Shown here: positions 1 to 8,638 of the stretch, piece by piece
Layout: each line of letters starts with the position of its first letter
Position numbering within the stretch: the stretch's first letter is position 1
Source: Thiobacillus sp.
Lineage (GTDB): Bacteria > Pseudomonadota > Gammaproteobacteria > Burkholderiales > Thiobacillaceae
Assembly: GCA_016124745.1 (NCBI GenBank)
Contig: WGNC01000008.1
Coordinates: forward strand, 1-64,000
Reading direction: 5' to 3'
Length of the DNA: 64,000 nucleotides
The notes under the pieces: generated by a model
Database searches by the model: none
Told to the model about the DNA's origin: nothing
Seen by the model: only the letters and a program-made list of their open reading frames with translations
Translations under genes and position numbers: made by a program

Positions 1-262
1 AGCGGATTCCATCAGGGCCAGCAGGCTTGCCGCCTGCACCAACAGGCCGGATATAAGACTGCATCCTTACCTACTGCCGCATGCAAAATCTACTTGTACT
101 CCGGGAGGCGTCCATATAAGGGTTTCCCTAGATACGCGCGTGCTCTGGCGCGGATCATCATTTAGCAGACGCATGTCATTCGATTGTCTGCCGCTGAGCC
201 GTTTGTCCTGCCGCTGCTCGCAGGCAACCGCTTTCAGCCATTCTTGAAAGATTTGTCAGGTC
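1..262. other. Upstream region without a supported gene
   Basis: No reading frame here can be supported. A short minus-strand stretch (about 60 down to 1) reads as a hydrophobic segment and could belong to a gene lying outside the window, but a stop lies just before it and no start is convincing. The right part should hold the promoter and leader of the secretion operon that begins at 263; I see no clear -10/-35 pair. Confidence 0.3.
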
Positions 263-712
263 ATGAAATTGAGCTTTTCACCCTTTCGTCGTGGTCCACG
301 TCGTCTTCGCGATGCGGCAGGCTTCACCCTGCTCGAACTCCTGGTCGTACTGGTCATCCTCGGCCTGCTGGTCGGCATCGTCGCGCCGCGCTTTTTCGGC
401 CAGGTCGGCAAATCGGAAATTAAAGTGGCGAAGGCGCAGATCAAGGCGCTGGAAGACGCGCTCGACCAGTACCGGCTGGATGTCGGCCACTACCCCGCCA
501 CCGACCAGGGGCTGGCCGCGCTCAATGCCGCGCCCACGGGCGAGACGCGCTGGCAGGGGCCCTATCTGAAAAAAACGGTGCCCAACGACCCGTGGGGCAA
601 TCCCTATCAATACCTTTCGCCCGGCGAGCACGCCGAAGTCGATCTCTATTCGCTCGGCAAGGACGGCCAGCCGGGCGGCACCGGCGAAGCCGCCGACATC
701 GCCAACTGGTAA
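263..712 (+). CDS. gspG: Type II secretion major pseudopilin GspG
   Basis: A 149-residue pseudopilin. After a basic leader of about 20 residues comes the prepilin peptidase site G|FTLLE, with Phe+1 and Glu+5 of the mature protein, followed by a long hydrophobic helix. The C-terminal part carries GspG hallmarks: YPATDQGL, the GPYLKK-x-PNDPWGNPY motif, and a late DLYSLGKDG calcium-loop-like segment. It should form the shaft of the periplasmic pseudopilus. It is the first gene of an operon continuing through gspF, gspE, pilM/N/O/P-like genes, gspD and three more pseudopilins. No prepilin peptidase gene is in the window, so it must be processed by one encoded elsewhere. Confidence 0.93.
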   Translation: MKLSFSPFRRGPRRLRDAAGFTLLELLVVLVILGLLVGIVAPRFFGQVGKSEIKVAKAQIKALEDALDQYRLDVGHYPATDQGLAALNAAPTGETRWQGPYLKKTVPNDPWGNPYQYLSPGEHAEVDLYSLGKDGQPGGTGEAADIANW

Positions 713-715
713 ACG

Positions 716-1903
716 ATGCTGTTTGAAATCCGGGCGCTGGGAGCGGACCAGCGGGTGACTCTCAGGCTGGAGGCGGCAGATCCGGTCGATGCTGCCGACC
801 AGGCGCGCCTGCAGGGTCTGACCGTGCTGGATGTGCGGCCCGCCGGGCGCCTCGGCTACCTGTCGCTCTCGCGCCGTACCCGCTTCCCCCTGAGCCTGTT
901 CTCGCGCGAGCTGCTGGCGCTGATGAACAGCGGTCTGTCGCTGGTCGAAGCGTTGCAGACGCTGGACGAAAAGGAGTCGAAGCCGGAGATCCGCAAGATC
1001 CTGGGCGGTGTACTCAAGCATCTTTATCAGGGCGAGTCCTTCTCCGCCGCCATCAGTCATTTTCCGGACGTCTTCCCGCCGCTGTACGTGGCGACGGTTC
1101 GGGCGGCCGAACGCACCAGCGATCTGCCGCAGTCGCTGTCGCGCTATGTCGCCTATCAGGACCAGGTCGAGCAGGTGCGCAAGAAGGTATTGGCGTCCTC
1201 CATCTACCCGATCATCCTCATGGTGGTCGGGGGGATGGTGGCGCTTTTCCTGCTCGGCTTCGTGACGCCGCGCTTCGCTTCGATTTACGCCGACAACATG
1301 GAACATCTGCCCTGGGCGTCGCGCGTGCTGATGCGGTGGGGGCACTTTGTCGAGCAGCATGCCCTGCACGCCGGCCTGCTGCTGCTGGCGGTGCTGGGCG
1401 CGGCGGCCTACGCGCTCAGCCGGCCTGCCGTGCGTGCGTATCTGGCGCGCCATCTGTGGCGACTTCCCGGCCTCGGCGAGCCGCTGCGGGTTTTCCAGTT
1501 GACGCGCTTCTATCGCACGGTCGGCATGCTGTTGTCGGGCGGCATTCCGCTCGTCACTGCGCTGGAAATGGCGGGCGGCCTGCTGCAACCCGAGTTGCGA
1601 CTGCGCCTCGCCGCGGCCGCCGCCAGCATACGCGAAGGGCAGTCGGTGTCGCAGGCGATGGAGCGCGCCGGGCTGGTCACGCCGGTGGCGCTGCGCATGC
1701 TGCGGGTGGGCGAGAAGAGCGGACGCATGGGCGACATGATGGAGGCCATCGCGACCTTCCACGAAGAGGAAACCAGCCGCTTCGTCGACTGGTTCACGCG
1801 TTTGTTCGAGCCGCTGCTGATGGCCTTGATCGGGCTGGTGATCGGTATCATTGTGGTGATGCTGTACCTGCCCATATTCGAACTCGCCGGGAGCCTGGAG
1901 TGA
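716..1903 (+). CDS. gspF: Type II secretion inner-membrane platform protein GspF
   Basis: A 395-residue polytopic protein with the two T2SSF cytoplasmic domains typical of GspF/PilC. The first domain (about 65-190) contains FSRELLALMNSGLSLVEAL; the second (about 265-390) contains FYRTVGMLLSGGIPLVTAL. Hydrophobic segments follow each domain. It is the membrane platform that couples the GspE ATPase to pseudopilus assembly. It begins 3 nt after gspG stops and its stop overlaps the gspE GTG start, so the genes are translationally coupled. Length matches the family. Confidence 0.93.
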   Translation: MLFEIRALGADQRVTLRLEAADPVDAADQARLQGLTVLDVRPAGRLGYLSLSRRTRFPLSLFSRELLALMNSGLSLVEALQTLDEKESKPEIRKILGGVLKHLYQGESFSAAISHFPDVFPPLYVATVRAAERTSDLPQSLSRYVAYQDQVEQVRKKVLASSIYPIILMVVGGMVALFLLGFVTPRFASIYADNMEHLPWASRVLMRWGHFVEQHALHAGLLLLAVLGAAAYALSRPAVRAYLARHLWRLPGLGEPLRVFQLTRFYRTVGMLLSGGIPLVTALEMAGGLLQPELRLRLAAAAASIREGQSVSQAMERAGLVTPVALRMLRVGEKSGRMGDMMEAIATFHEEETSRFVDWFTRLFEPLLMALIGLVIGIIVVMLYLPIFELAGSLE

Positions 1904-3585
1904 ACGCCCCCACCCTGCATCCGCGTCTCATACAGCCGGCCTTGCTGCAGCAGGCGCGCGACCTCGCCGCCGCCGAGGGCGGTTCGGTGCTGGCCGCGCT
2001 GGAGCGGCTCGCGGGCCTCGACGATGTAGCCTTCCTCGCCGAACTGGGGCGGGCCTTCGCCTATGCCACCGTGACGATGGACCAGTTGCGCGAGCTGCAG
2101 CCGGCTTTCGAACTGCTGCCCTTCAACCAGGCGCTGGAGCGTGAATGCGCAGCCTGTCGCGACGCCGGCGGCGCACTCTGGTTCGTGTTTGCCGATCCGC
2201 TGAGGCCCGAACTGCTGGAATGGGCGGAGCGCGGGCTTGGGTCAGCGTTCACCCCGGCGCTCGCGCGGCGCGACGACATCCTGGCCTGGCTGCACCGGCT
2301 GGAGGGCGATCTGCGCGCGATGGACGGCGTGATGGGCGAGGCCACAAGCGGGCCGTCCGGCGAGAAGGTGGAGGAAATCTCGCTCAAGGCCATCGGCGAG
2401 GACGCCTCGCCAGTGGTCAAGCTCGTGCATTCGACGCTCTATGATGCGCTGAGTGCGGGCGCATCCGACATCCACATGGAAAACGATGCCCAGGGCATCG
2501 TCATCAAGTACCGCATCGACGGCGTGCTCAACCTGATCGCGCAGTCGCCCGGCCGTGAAATGGCCGAGCAGGTGATCTCGCGCGTCAAGGTCATGGCCGA
2601 ACTCGATATCGCGGAACGGCGGGTGCCGCAGGACGGCCGCTTCAAGGTTCAGATGCGCGGCCGCGAGATCGACCTGCGCGTGTCGATCATGCCCGGCGTC
2701 TACGGTGAGGACGCGGTCCTGCGCATTCTCGACCGCCAGCAGCTGGCCGACGAACTCCAGGGCATCACGCTCGAGCGCCTCGGATTTTCGGGTGATGCGC
2801 TGGCGCAGATCCGCAAGCTGTCGCGCGAGCCCTACGGCATGTTCCTGGTCACCGGCCCCACCGGGTCGGGCAAGACCACCACGCTGTACGCGGCGATCTC
2901 CGAGATCAACACCGGCCAGGACAAGATCATCACCATCGAGGATCCGGTGGAGTACCAGTTGCCGGGCATCCTGCAGATTCCGGTGAACGAGAAGAAGGGC
3001 CTGACCTTCGCGCGCGGCCTGCGCTCCATCCTGCGCCACGATCCCGACAAGATCATGGTGGGCGAGATCCGCGATGCGGAAACCGCACAGATCGCGGTGC
3101 AGTCCGCGCTCACCGGGCATCTGGTGTTCACCACCGTGCACGCCAACAACGTGTTCGACGTAATCGGCCGCTTCATGCACATGGGGGTCGATGCCTACAG
3201 TTTCGTCTCGGCCTTGAACGGCATCCTCGCCCAGCGCCTGGTGCGGGTGAACTGCAGCCACTGCGCCGAACCGGTGACGCCCTCGCCTGCGTTGCTGGCC
3301 GAGTCGGGCCTGAGCCCGGATCGGGTGTCGGGCTTCGATTTTCGGGCCGGCAAGGGCTGCGGCCATTGCCGTGGCAGCGGCTTCAAGGGGCGGCGCGCCA
3401 TACCCGAGATGATGGTGCTGAATGACGAGATCCGTGAACTGATCAGCACCCGTGCGCCGATCCGCCAGGTCAAGGAGGCGGCTGCGCGCGCCGGGGTGCG
3501 TACTCTGCGCGAGACGGCGCTCGACCTGGTGCGCCAGGGCGTGACCTCACTGGAGGAAGTGAACCGTGTCACTTTTGTCGCCTAG
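1900..3585 (+). CDS. gspE: Type II secretion assembly ATPase GspE
   Basis: A 561-residue secretion ATPase. I place the start at the GTG at 1900, which overlaps the gspF stop; the open frame extends further upstream only inside gspF. An N-terminal domain (1-170) precedes the ATPase core. Visible motifs are Walker A GPTGSGKTTT near residue 319, the Asp box around ITIEDPVEYQ, the Walker B/His region with MVGEIRDAETA and TTVHANN, and a C-terminal tetracysteine zinc module (CSHC ... CGHC) near residues 450-490. It powers pseudopilus assembly. It resembles GspE/PilB equally well in parts, which fits the hybrid nature of this operon. Confidence 0.93.
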   Translation: MNAPTLHPRLIQPALLQQARDLAAAEGGSVLAALERLAGLDDVAFLAELGRAFAYATVTMDQLRELQPAFELLPFNQALERECAACRDAGGALWFVFADPLRPELLEWAERGLGSAFTPALARRDDILAWLHRLEGDLRAMDGVMGEATSGPSGEKVEEISLKAIGEDASPVVKLVHSTLYDALSAGASDIHMENDAQGIVIKYRIDGVLNLIAQSPGREMAEQVISRVKVMAELDIAERRVPQDGRFKVQMRGREIDLRVSIMPGVYGEDAVLRILDRQQLADELQGITLERLGFSGDALAQIRKLSREPYGMFLVTGPTGSGKTTTLYAAISEINTGQDKIITIEDPVEYQLPGILQIPVNEKKGLTFARGLRSILRHDPDKIMVGEIRDAETAQIAVQSALTGHLVFTTVHANNVFDVIGRFMHMGVDAYSFVSALNGILAQRLVRVNCSHCAEPVTPSPALLAESGLSPDRVSGFDFRAGKGCGHCRGSGFKGRRAIPEMMVLNDEIRELISTRAPIRQVKEAAARAGVRTLRETALDLVRQGVTSLEEVNRVTFVA

Positions 3586-4321
3586 GCTGCGCATCGCCCT
3601 GACGCCCGACCGGGTAGCTGTTGCGTCCGGTGGCAGCTATCGCGATACAGCGGTGGCCGTGCCAGGCTGGGCGGGTGCGGTCGAGGCGGTGGGCGGATTG
3701 CTCAAGGCAACGAACCTGCGCGGACGCGCCAGCGTGAGGCTTTCCCATCATTTCGCACCGGTGCACTTGCTGCTGCCGCCGCCGGTGGCGCTCAAACCAT
3801 TGGAGATGCAGGGCTGGATACGCGACACCCTTGCGCGCCAGTTCGGCGAAACGAGCCGCGGCTGGCAGGTCGCCTGGCAGGCCGAGCCGTCCGGGGAGCC
3901 CTTTCTGGCCGGCAGTCTGGAGTCGGAACGGCTCGCCGAGCTGAACAGCGTGTTGCGCGCAGCCTCACTCAAACCCGTCGATGTGCAGCCCTGGCTGGCG
4001 GCAACCTGGAACCGCCGGCGGCGCCATCTGGGCCATGGCCGCGCCTGGTTCGCATTGGCCGAACCGGACCGGGTGACATTGATGAGGCTGGAAGCGGGGC
4101 ATGTCCGCAGCATGCGCTCCGCCCTGATGCAAGGCGATGCGGTCGCGGCGCTGACGGATCTGTTGACACGCGAGGCGCTGTTGGCAGGCGAGACGACGCC
4201 TGCGCCGCTGTGGGTAGAAAGCGCGCTGCCGTCGGTCAACTGGCAGGGCGTGGGCGGCGGACGCAGCGTCCATCCCCTCACCAGCGGACGCGAGGCGCTG
4301 AGCGCCCTGCTGGGAAACTGA
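3566..4321 (+). CDS. PilM/GspL-like cytoplasmic actin-fold component
   Basis: A 251-residue protein with a GTG start overlapping gspE by 20 nt. No membrane segment is seen. Position between the ATPase and a PilN-like protein, and the general pattern of short beta strands, suggest the actin-like cytoplasmic domain found in GspL and PilM. In this operon the GspL functions seem split: this soluble protein plus the following membrane-anchored PilN-like protein. The assignment rests mainly on gene order (PilM-N-O-P), since the protein has no strong local motif I can name. It probably links the GspE ATPase to the inner-membrane complex. Confidence 0.6.
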   Translation: MSLLSPRLRIALTPDRVAVASGGSYRDTAVAVPGWAGAVEAVGGLLKATNLRGRASVRLSHHFAPVHLLLPPPVALKPLEMQGWIRDTLARQFGETSRGWQVAWQAEPSGEPFLAGSLESERLAELNSVLRAASLKPVDVQPWLAATWNRRRRHLGHGRAWFALAEPDRVTLMRLEAGHVRSMRSALMQGDAVAALTDLLTREALLAGETTPAPLWVESALPSVNWQGVGGGRSVHPLTSGREALSALLGN

Positions 4322-4322
4322 C

Positions 4323-4829
4323 ATGCGCTCGTTGAGGCTGGATTTTCTGCATCCGCTGCCGCGCGCGCACTGGGCGGCGTGGGGGCTACTGGCCGCAGGG
4401 CTGGGCCTGGCGGCCTGGGTCGGCTGGCAGGGGCAGCAGGTGCAGCGCGAGCTCGACGAAGCCATGGCTGCCGCGCCGCGACCGACCGCAGCGGCGGTGC
4501 GGCGACAGGGCCGCTCCGCACCTGGTGACGATCAAACTGCAGCGCGCCAGGCTCGCGCAGAACTGGCCGCGCCGTGGGACGGACTGTTCGTGCGCCTGGA
4601 AGGGAACCGGTCCAGGCACATCGCCCTCGTCGCGCTGGAGGCCGATGCACGCAAGGACGAGGCGACCCTGACTGCCGAAGCCCGCAATGCGAAAGACATG
4701 CTGGCCTATATCGAGCGGCTCAAGGACGAAGCGGGATTCACGTCGGTGACGCTGGCCAGTCATAGCCTGCAGGAAGGCGATCCGCAGCAGCCGCTGCGTT
4801 TCGTCCTGCGTCTGGTGTGGAGAACGTGA
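4323..4829 (+). CDS. PilN-like inner-membrane assembly protein
   Basis: A 168-residue protein with a short basic N-terminus, one transmembrane helix (about residues 18-35), a short coiled linker and a periplasmic domain ending in a beta strand (LRFVLRLVW). This bitopic layout matches PilN, or the periplasmic half of GspL. It starts 1 nt after the preceding PilM-like gene and its TGA overlaps the next ATG (TGATG at 4827-4831), so the set is translationally coupled. Role inferred: part of the inner-membrane alignment complex. Confidence 0.6.
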   Translation: MRSLRLDFLHPLPRAHWAAWGLLAAGLGLAAWVGWQGQQVQRELDEAMAAAPRPTAAAVRRQGRSAPGDDQTAARQARAELAAPWDGLFVRLEGNRSRHIALVALEADARKDEATLTAEARNAKDMLAYIERLKDEAGFTSVTLASHSLQEGDPQQPLRFVLRLVWRT

Positions 4830-5359
4830 TGGCACGTCCGTTCGCAATCGTCAGGTTCTATCTGGGGCGTCTCGGCAGGCCGGGCGCAGTCGGCGTGGCG
4901 CTGATCATCGCCAGCCTCGTGTATGACAGCGGGGTGGTGCAGCCCCGCAAGGGGCAGCTTGCCGAACAGCTCCAGCGCAATGTACAGGTACAGCGGGCGG
5001 CTGCCGAGCAACGCGCGCGCGTGGAACACAACAACGCAGATGCAGGCGGGCAGCCGGCGCTCGCACCAGCGGTCGCGGCCGCATTGGGCCGGCTGTTCGA
5101 CGCGGCTGCCAAGGCCGGGCTGGAACTGGACCAGGGCGAATACCGGCTGACCGAAGTCAAGGAAGCACACCTGCGCCGTTACCAGCTCTCACTACCGGTG
5201 TCCGGCAGCTACCCGGAGATCCGGGCCTTTCTGGCGCGGGCGCTCAACGCGGACCCGGCGCTCGCGCTCAACGCCATCCAGCTGCGCCGCGACCGCATCG
5301 AGAGCCCCGACCTCGAGACCATGCTCAGTTTCACGCTCTATCTGGAGATGGGCGCATGA
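4829..5359 (+). CDS. PilO/GspM-like inner-membrane assembly protein
   Basis: A 176-residue bitopic protein starting at the ATG at 4829, which overlaps the previous stop; an in-frame GTG 12 nt upstream is possible but less natural. It has an N-terminal transmembrane helix (about 12-30), a coiled-coil stretch rich in Gln, Ala and Arg (about 35-65) and a ferredoxin-like periplasmic domain with the PilO-type phrase LPVSGSYPEIRAFL near residue 125. It should pair with the PilN-like protein. The next gene overlaps it by 4 nt. Confidence 0.65.
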   Translation: MARPFAIVRFYLGRLGRPGAVGVALIIASLVYDSGVVQPRKGQLAEQLQRNVQVQRAAAEQRARVEHNNADAGGQPALAPAVAAALGRLFDAAAKAGLELDQGEYRLTEVKEAHLRRYQLSLPVSGSYPEIRAFLARALNADPALALNAIQLRRDRIESPDLETMLSFTLYLEMGA

Positions 5360-5853
5360 ATACGCGCCAGCGCTGGCTCGCGCTTGCCCTGGTCGTGACC
5401 CTGATCGCGGCCTTCTGGCCCGGCAGCGAGGACTCGGTCGAGGTGGTGGAGACCGTTCGCCGCCCGGAAGACGCCGCGCGCGCCGTCGCCCCGGTGGTCG
5501 TCGATGCCGTCGCGACGGCCCGACCCGCGGCCGCCCCGCGCGAACGGCTCGCCGGCATGCAGGCGAACCTGTTTCCCAGCCAGACCTGGGTGCCGCCCCC
5601 ACCCAAGCCCAAGCCCTATATTCCGCCGCCACCGCCCCCGCCCAAGCCGCCGCCCCTGCCGTTCAAGTTTCTCGGGCGCTGGGTGGAAAATGGCCAGCAG
5701 ACGCTGTACCTCGTGCAGGGCGAGGAACCCATTCCCATCCGCCCCGGGCAGGTGCTGGCCTCCCGGTGGCGGGTGGACGAAATTACGGACAGGACGGTGG
5801 TGTTCACCTACCTGCCGCTCGACATGCAATCGATTCTGGGAATCACACCATGA
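5356..5853 (+). CDS. PilP/GspC-like secretin-linking protein, proline-rich
   Basis: A 165-residue protein with one N-terminal membrane helix (about 7-22), then a linker with an extreme proline-rich run (roughly residues 75-100, alternating Pro with Lys) and a small C-terminal beta domain of the GspC homology-region/PilP kind (FKFLGRWVENGQQTLYLVQGE and a following beta pair). Such proteins bridge the inner-membrane complex to the N0 domain of the secretin, and the secretin gene follows directly with a 4-nt overlap. The proline run would form a stiff periplasmic spacer. Confidence 0.65.
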   Translation: MNTRQRWLALALVVTLIAAFWPGSEDSVEVVETVRRPEDAARAVAPVVVDAVATARPAAAPRERLAGMQANLFPSQTWVPPPPKPKPYIPPPPPPPKPPPLPFKFLGRWVENGQQTLYLVQGEEPIPIRPGQVLASRWRVDEITDRTVVFTYLPLDMQSILGITP

Positions 5854-7769
5854 ACAAGGCTTTCATCTTTGCCGTCTTCGCCCTGGGCCTGGCCGGCTGT
5901 GCCGGCGACAGCGCCTACCGTGAAGGGGAACGGCTGCTGGCCCAGGGTCAGACCGAGGCGGGCCTGCAACAGCTGGAGCAGGCCGTTGTGGAGAACCCGG
6001 GCAACGTACAGTTCCGCACGGCCTACATCCAGGCGCGCGACGTGCAGATTGCCCGCCTGTTCGCGCAGGCTGATGCAGCCCTGCTGGAGGGGCGCTACGG
6101 CGAGGCCGCGGGACTCTATCGCGCCATTCTCGAGTTGCATCCGCAGAACGCCCGTGCCCAGTCCTCGCTGGCCACGATCGAAATCCGCAATCAGGATCTG
6201 GCGCTGGTCAGGCAGGCCGGAACCGATCTGCAGAAGGGGGAGGTCGAGGCGGCACGCAGCAAGCTGCGCACCGTGCTGGCCCGCGAACCCGGGCAGGCGG
6301 AAGCGCAGGCACTCATGAAGCAGGTGGAGGACAAGTCGGGCAAGACGCAGGGCGCCGAATTTCCCAAGCTGGCGGCCGCCTTCCGGCGGCCGGTGACCAT
6401 GCAGTTCCGTGATGCCGCGGTGCGCACCATTTTCGATGCGCTGTCGCGCCAGTCGGGCCTCAACTTCGTGTTCGACAAGGATGTGCGCACCGATTCCCGC
6501 CTGACCATTTTCGCCACGGACACGCCCATCAGCGACATTCTCGACATGCTGCTGAAAACCGGGCAGTTGGCGAAGAAGGTGCTGAACGACAACACGCTGC
6601 TGATCTATCCCGCCACGCCGGTCAAGCTCAAGGAATACCAGGACCTGGTGGTGAAGAGCTTCTTCCTCGGCAACACCGAGGCCAAGCAGATGGTGAACCT
6701 GGTGCGCAGCATGACGAAGACCCGGGACGTCTACATCGACGAGAAGCTCAACCTGATGATCGTGCGCGATACGCCGGAAGCGGTGCGGCTCGTCGAGAAA
6801 CTCGTGGCGGTGGCGGATCGGCCCGAGCCGGAAGTGATGCTGGAAGTGGAGATCATGGAAGTGAAACGCACGCGCCTGCAGGAACTGGGCGTGCAGTGGC
6901 CGTCCAAGTTCACCGTGCTGACGCCGGGACTGGGCGATACCCTTACGCTCGATAACCTGCAAAACATCACCAGTGCCGACATCGGGGTGTCACCCAATCC
7001 CGTGCTCAACCTGCGCAAGGTTTCGGGCGATGCCAGCCTGCTCGCCAATCCGCGTATCCGGGTTAAGAACAAGGAGAAGGCCCGGGTTCACATCGGCGAC
7101 AAGCTGCCGGTGATCACGTCCAACGTGACGTCGACCGGCGTGACCTCGGAGTCGGTATCCTATATCGACGTCGGCCTCAAGGTGGACGTCGAACCCCAGG
7201 TTTTCCTGGACGGCGAAGTGGGCATGAAAGTCGGGCTTGAAGTATCGAATGTCGTGAACCAGGTGAGGACCGACAACGGCACCCTCGTCTACCAGTTGGG
7301 AAGCCGCAACGCCACGACGGTGTTGCGGCTCAAGGACGGCGAGACCGGCGTACTGGCCGGCCTTATCGCCGACGAGGATCGTTCCGGTGCCAGCAAGGTG
7401 CCGGGCCTGGGCGACCTGCCGCTGATCGGGCGCCTGTTTTCGAACAATCTCGACGACCTCACCAAGACCGAGATCGTGCTGATGATCACGCCGCGCATCA
7501 TTCGCAACATCGACCGCCCCGACCTGGTGGACGGTGAATTCTTTGGCGGTACCGAGAGCGTCGCGTCCGACCAGGCACTGCAGTTGCGCTCTTCGCAGGG
7601 GCTCCCGGGGCTCCCGCCGGTGCCGTCGCGTCCCGGACTGCGCCCGGGGACGTCAACCGAAGCGCCGCAATCGCCAGCGGAATCGGGCGGACCGATGGAA
7701 CTCGCGCCGGAGCCTCTTCCCGACCCGGGTCTCGGCGGCGTGGAGCCGCCGGCCGCGCCTGCGCAATGA
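5850..7769 (+). CDS. gspD: Outer-membrane secretin GspD (lipoprotein)
   Basis: A 639-residue secretin. The start at ATG 5850 gives a clean lipoprotein signal with lipobox LAGC near residue 15. Residues about 20-160 form TPR-like helices, followed by an STN/N0-type domain (about 180-260), an N1-like domain and the C-terminal secretin domain with the VPGLGDLPLIGRLF signature and ITPRII at the end of the barrel. A Pro-rich tail follows. The secretin should oligomerise as the outer-membrane channel. N-terminal helical repeats in front of N0 resemble MSHA MshL or Tad-like secretins more than classical GspD. Its stop overlaps the next start (ATGA). Confidence 0.9.
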   Translation: MNKAFIFAVFALGLAGCAGDSAYREGERLLAQGQTEAGLQQLEQAVVENPGNVQFRTAYIQARDVQIARLFAQADAALLEGRYGEAAGLYRAILELHPQNARAQSSLATIEIRNQDLALVRQAGTDLQKGEVEAARSKLRTVLAREPGQAEAQALMKQVEDKSGKTQGAEFPKLAAAFRRPVTMQFRDAAVRTIFDALSRQSGLNFVFDKDVRTDSRLTIFATDTPISDILDMLLKTGQLAKKVLNDNTLLIYPATPVKLKEYQDLVVKSFFLGNTEAKQMVNLVRSMTKTRDVYIDEKLNLMIVRDTPEAVRLVEKLVAVADRPEPEVMLEVEIMEVKRTRLQELGVQWPSKFTVLTPGLGDTLTLDNLQNITSADIGVSPNPVLNLRKVSGDASLLANPRIRVKNKEKARVHIGDKLPVITSNVTSTGVTSESVSYIDVGLKVDVEPQVFLDGEVGMKVGLEVSNVVNQVRTDNGTLVYQLGSRNATTVLRLKDGETGVLAGLIADEDRSGASKVPGLGDLPLIGRLFSNNLDDLTKTEIVLMITPRIIRNIDRPDLVDGEFFGGTESVASDQALQLRSSQGLPGLPPVPSRPGLRPGTSTEAPQSPAESGGPMELAPEPLPDPGLGGVEPPAAPAQ

Positions 7770-8254
7770 GACGTCGCCCATGCGCGCGCCGCACCGGCTT
7801 CACGCTCATAGAACTGGTCATCACCGTGGCCATCGTCGGCGTGCTGGCCCTGCTTGCGGCGCCGCTGCTGGAGGTCACCGCGCAGCGCCACAAGGAGGCG
7901 GAGCTGCGCCTCGCCTTGCGGCAGATCCGCGAGGCCATCGATGCCTACCACCAGGCGGTGAAGGACCGGAAGATCGCTTCGCCGGTCGATGCCTCGGGCT
8001 ACCCGCCCACGCTGGAAAGCCTGGTGGCGGGCGTGCCCGACATCAGCAGACCGGATCGGCCCGCCCTGTATTTTCTGCGCAAGCTGCCGCGCGATCCCAT
8101 GAACCCCGACAAGACGCTGTCACCCGCCGAGACCTGGGGCAAGCGCAGCTATGCCAGCCCGCCCGAGGCGCCCGCTCCGGGCGACGATGTGTTCGACGTC
8201 TATTCGCTGTCCGAAGCGGTGGGGCTGAACGGCGTGCCCTACCGGGAGTACTGA
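7766..8254 (+). CDS. Type II secretion pseudopilin (GspG/H-like)
   Basis: A 162-residue pseudopilin. The leader is short and basic, the processing site reads G|FTLIE with Glu+5 intact, and the hydrophobic helix follows. The middle resembles GspG (RQIREAIDAY, YPPTLESL, LPRDPMNPD) and the end carries the FDVYSLS motif of the GspG calcium site. It starts inside the gspD stop codon. It is likely a minor pseudopilin or alternative shaft subunit; which one cannot be told from sequence alone. Confidence 0.8.
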   Translation: MRRRPCARRTGFTLIELVITVAIVGVLALLAAPLLEVTAQRHKEAELRLALRQIREAIDAYHQAVKDRKIASPVDASGYPPTLESLVAGVPDISRPDRPALYFLRKLPRDPMNPDKTLSPAETWGKRSYASPPEAPAPGDDVFDVYSLSEAVGLNGVPYREY

Positions 8255-8272
8255 CGTGCTGAGACTGCCGGC

Positions 8273-8638
8273 ATGAAGCGCGGATTCACCCTGATCGAAC
8301 TGCTGGTCGTGCTGGCCATCATCGCCACCTTGCTGAGCCTGGCCGTGCCGCGCTATTTCCAGCATGTCAGGCGTTCAGAGGAAGCCGTGCTGCGCGAGAA
8401 CCTCGCGACCGTGCGCGATGCCATCGACCAGTACCATGCCGACACGGGCATCTGGCCCCCCACGCTCGACAGCCTGGCGGAGAGACGCTATTTGCGGACC
8501 GTGCCCACCGATCCATTGACCGAGCGGACGGACACCTGGCAAGTCGTGCCGCCCCCGGACGGCGGGACGGGCGTCTACGACCTCCACAGCGGCGCCGAAG
8601 GAACGGGACTCGATGGTCGGGCGTACGCGGACTGGTAA
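8273..8638 (+). CDS. Small GspG-like pseudopilin
   Basis: A 121-residue pseudopilin with a four-residue leader and the site G|FTLIE (Phe+1, Glu+5). It contains the GspG-like DAIDQYHADTGIWPPTLDSL segment in two parts, LRTVPTDPLT and a terminal VYDLHSG calcium-loop-like motif. It lies 18 nt after the previous pseudopilin and overlaps the next one by 26 nt. It is short for the family but appears complete. Probably a minor pseudopilin of the same apparatus. Confidence 0.8.
   Translation: MKRGFTLIELLVVLAIIATLLSLAVPRYFQHVRRSEEAVLRENLATVRDAIDQYHADTGIWPPTLDSLAERRYLRTVPTDPLTERTDTWQVVPPPDGGTGVYDLHSGAEGTGLDGRAYADW

Noticed and set aside
278-1762. 494-codon minus-strand open frame opposite gspG/gspF
   Set aside because: Arg/His/Gln-rich composition typical of the antisense of a GC-rich gene; sense genes are certain.
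1336-1899. Upstream extension of the gspE frame
   Set aside because: It lies inside gspF in another frame; the GTG at 1900 is coupled to the gspF stop.
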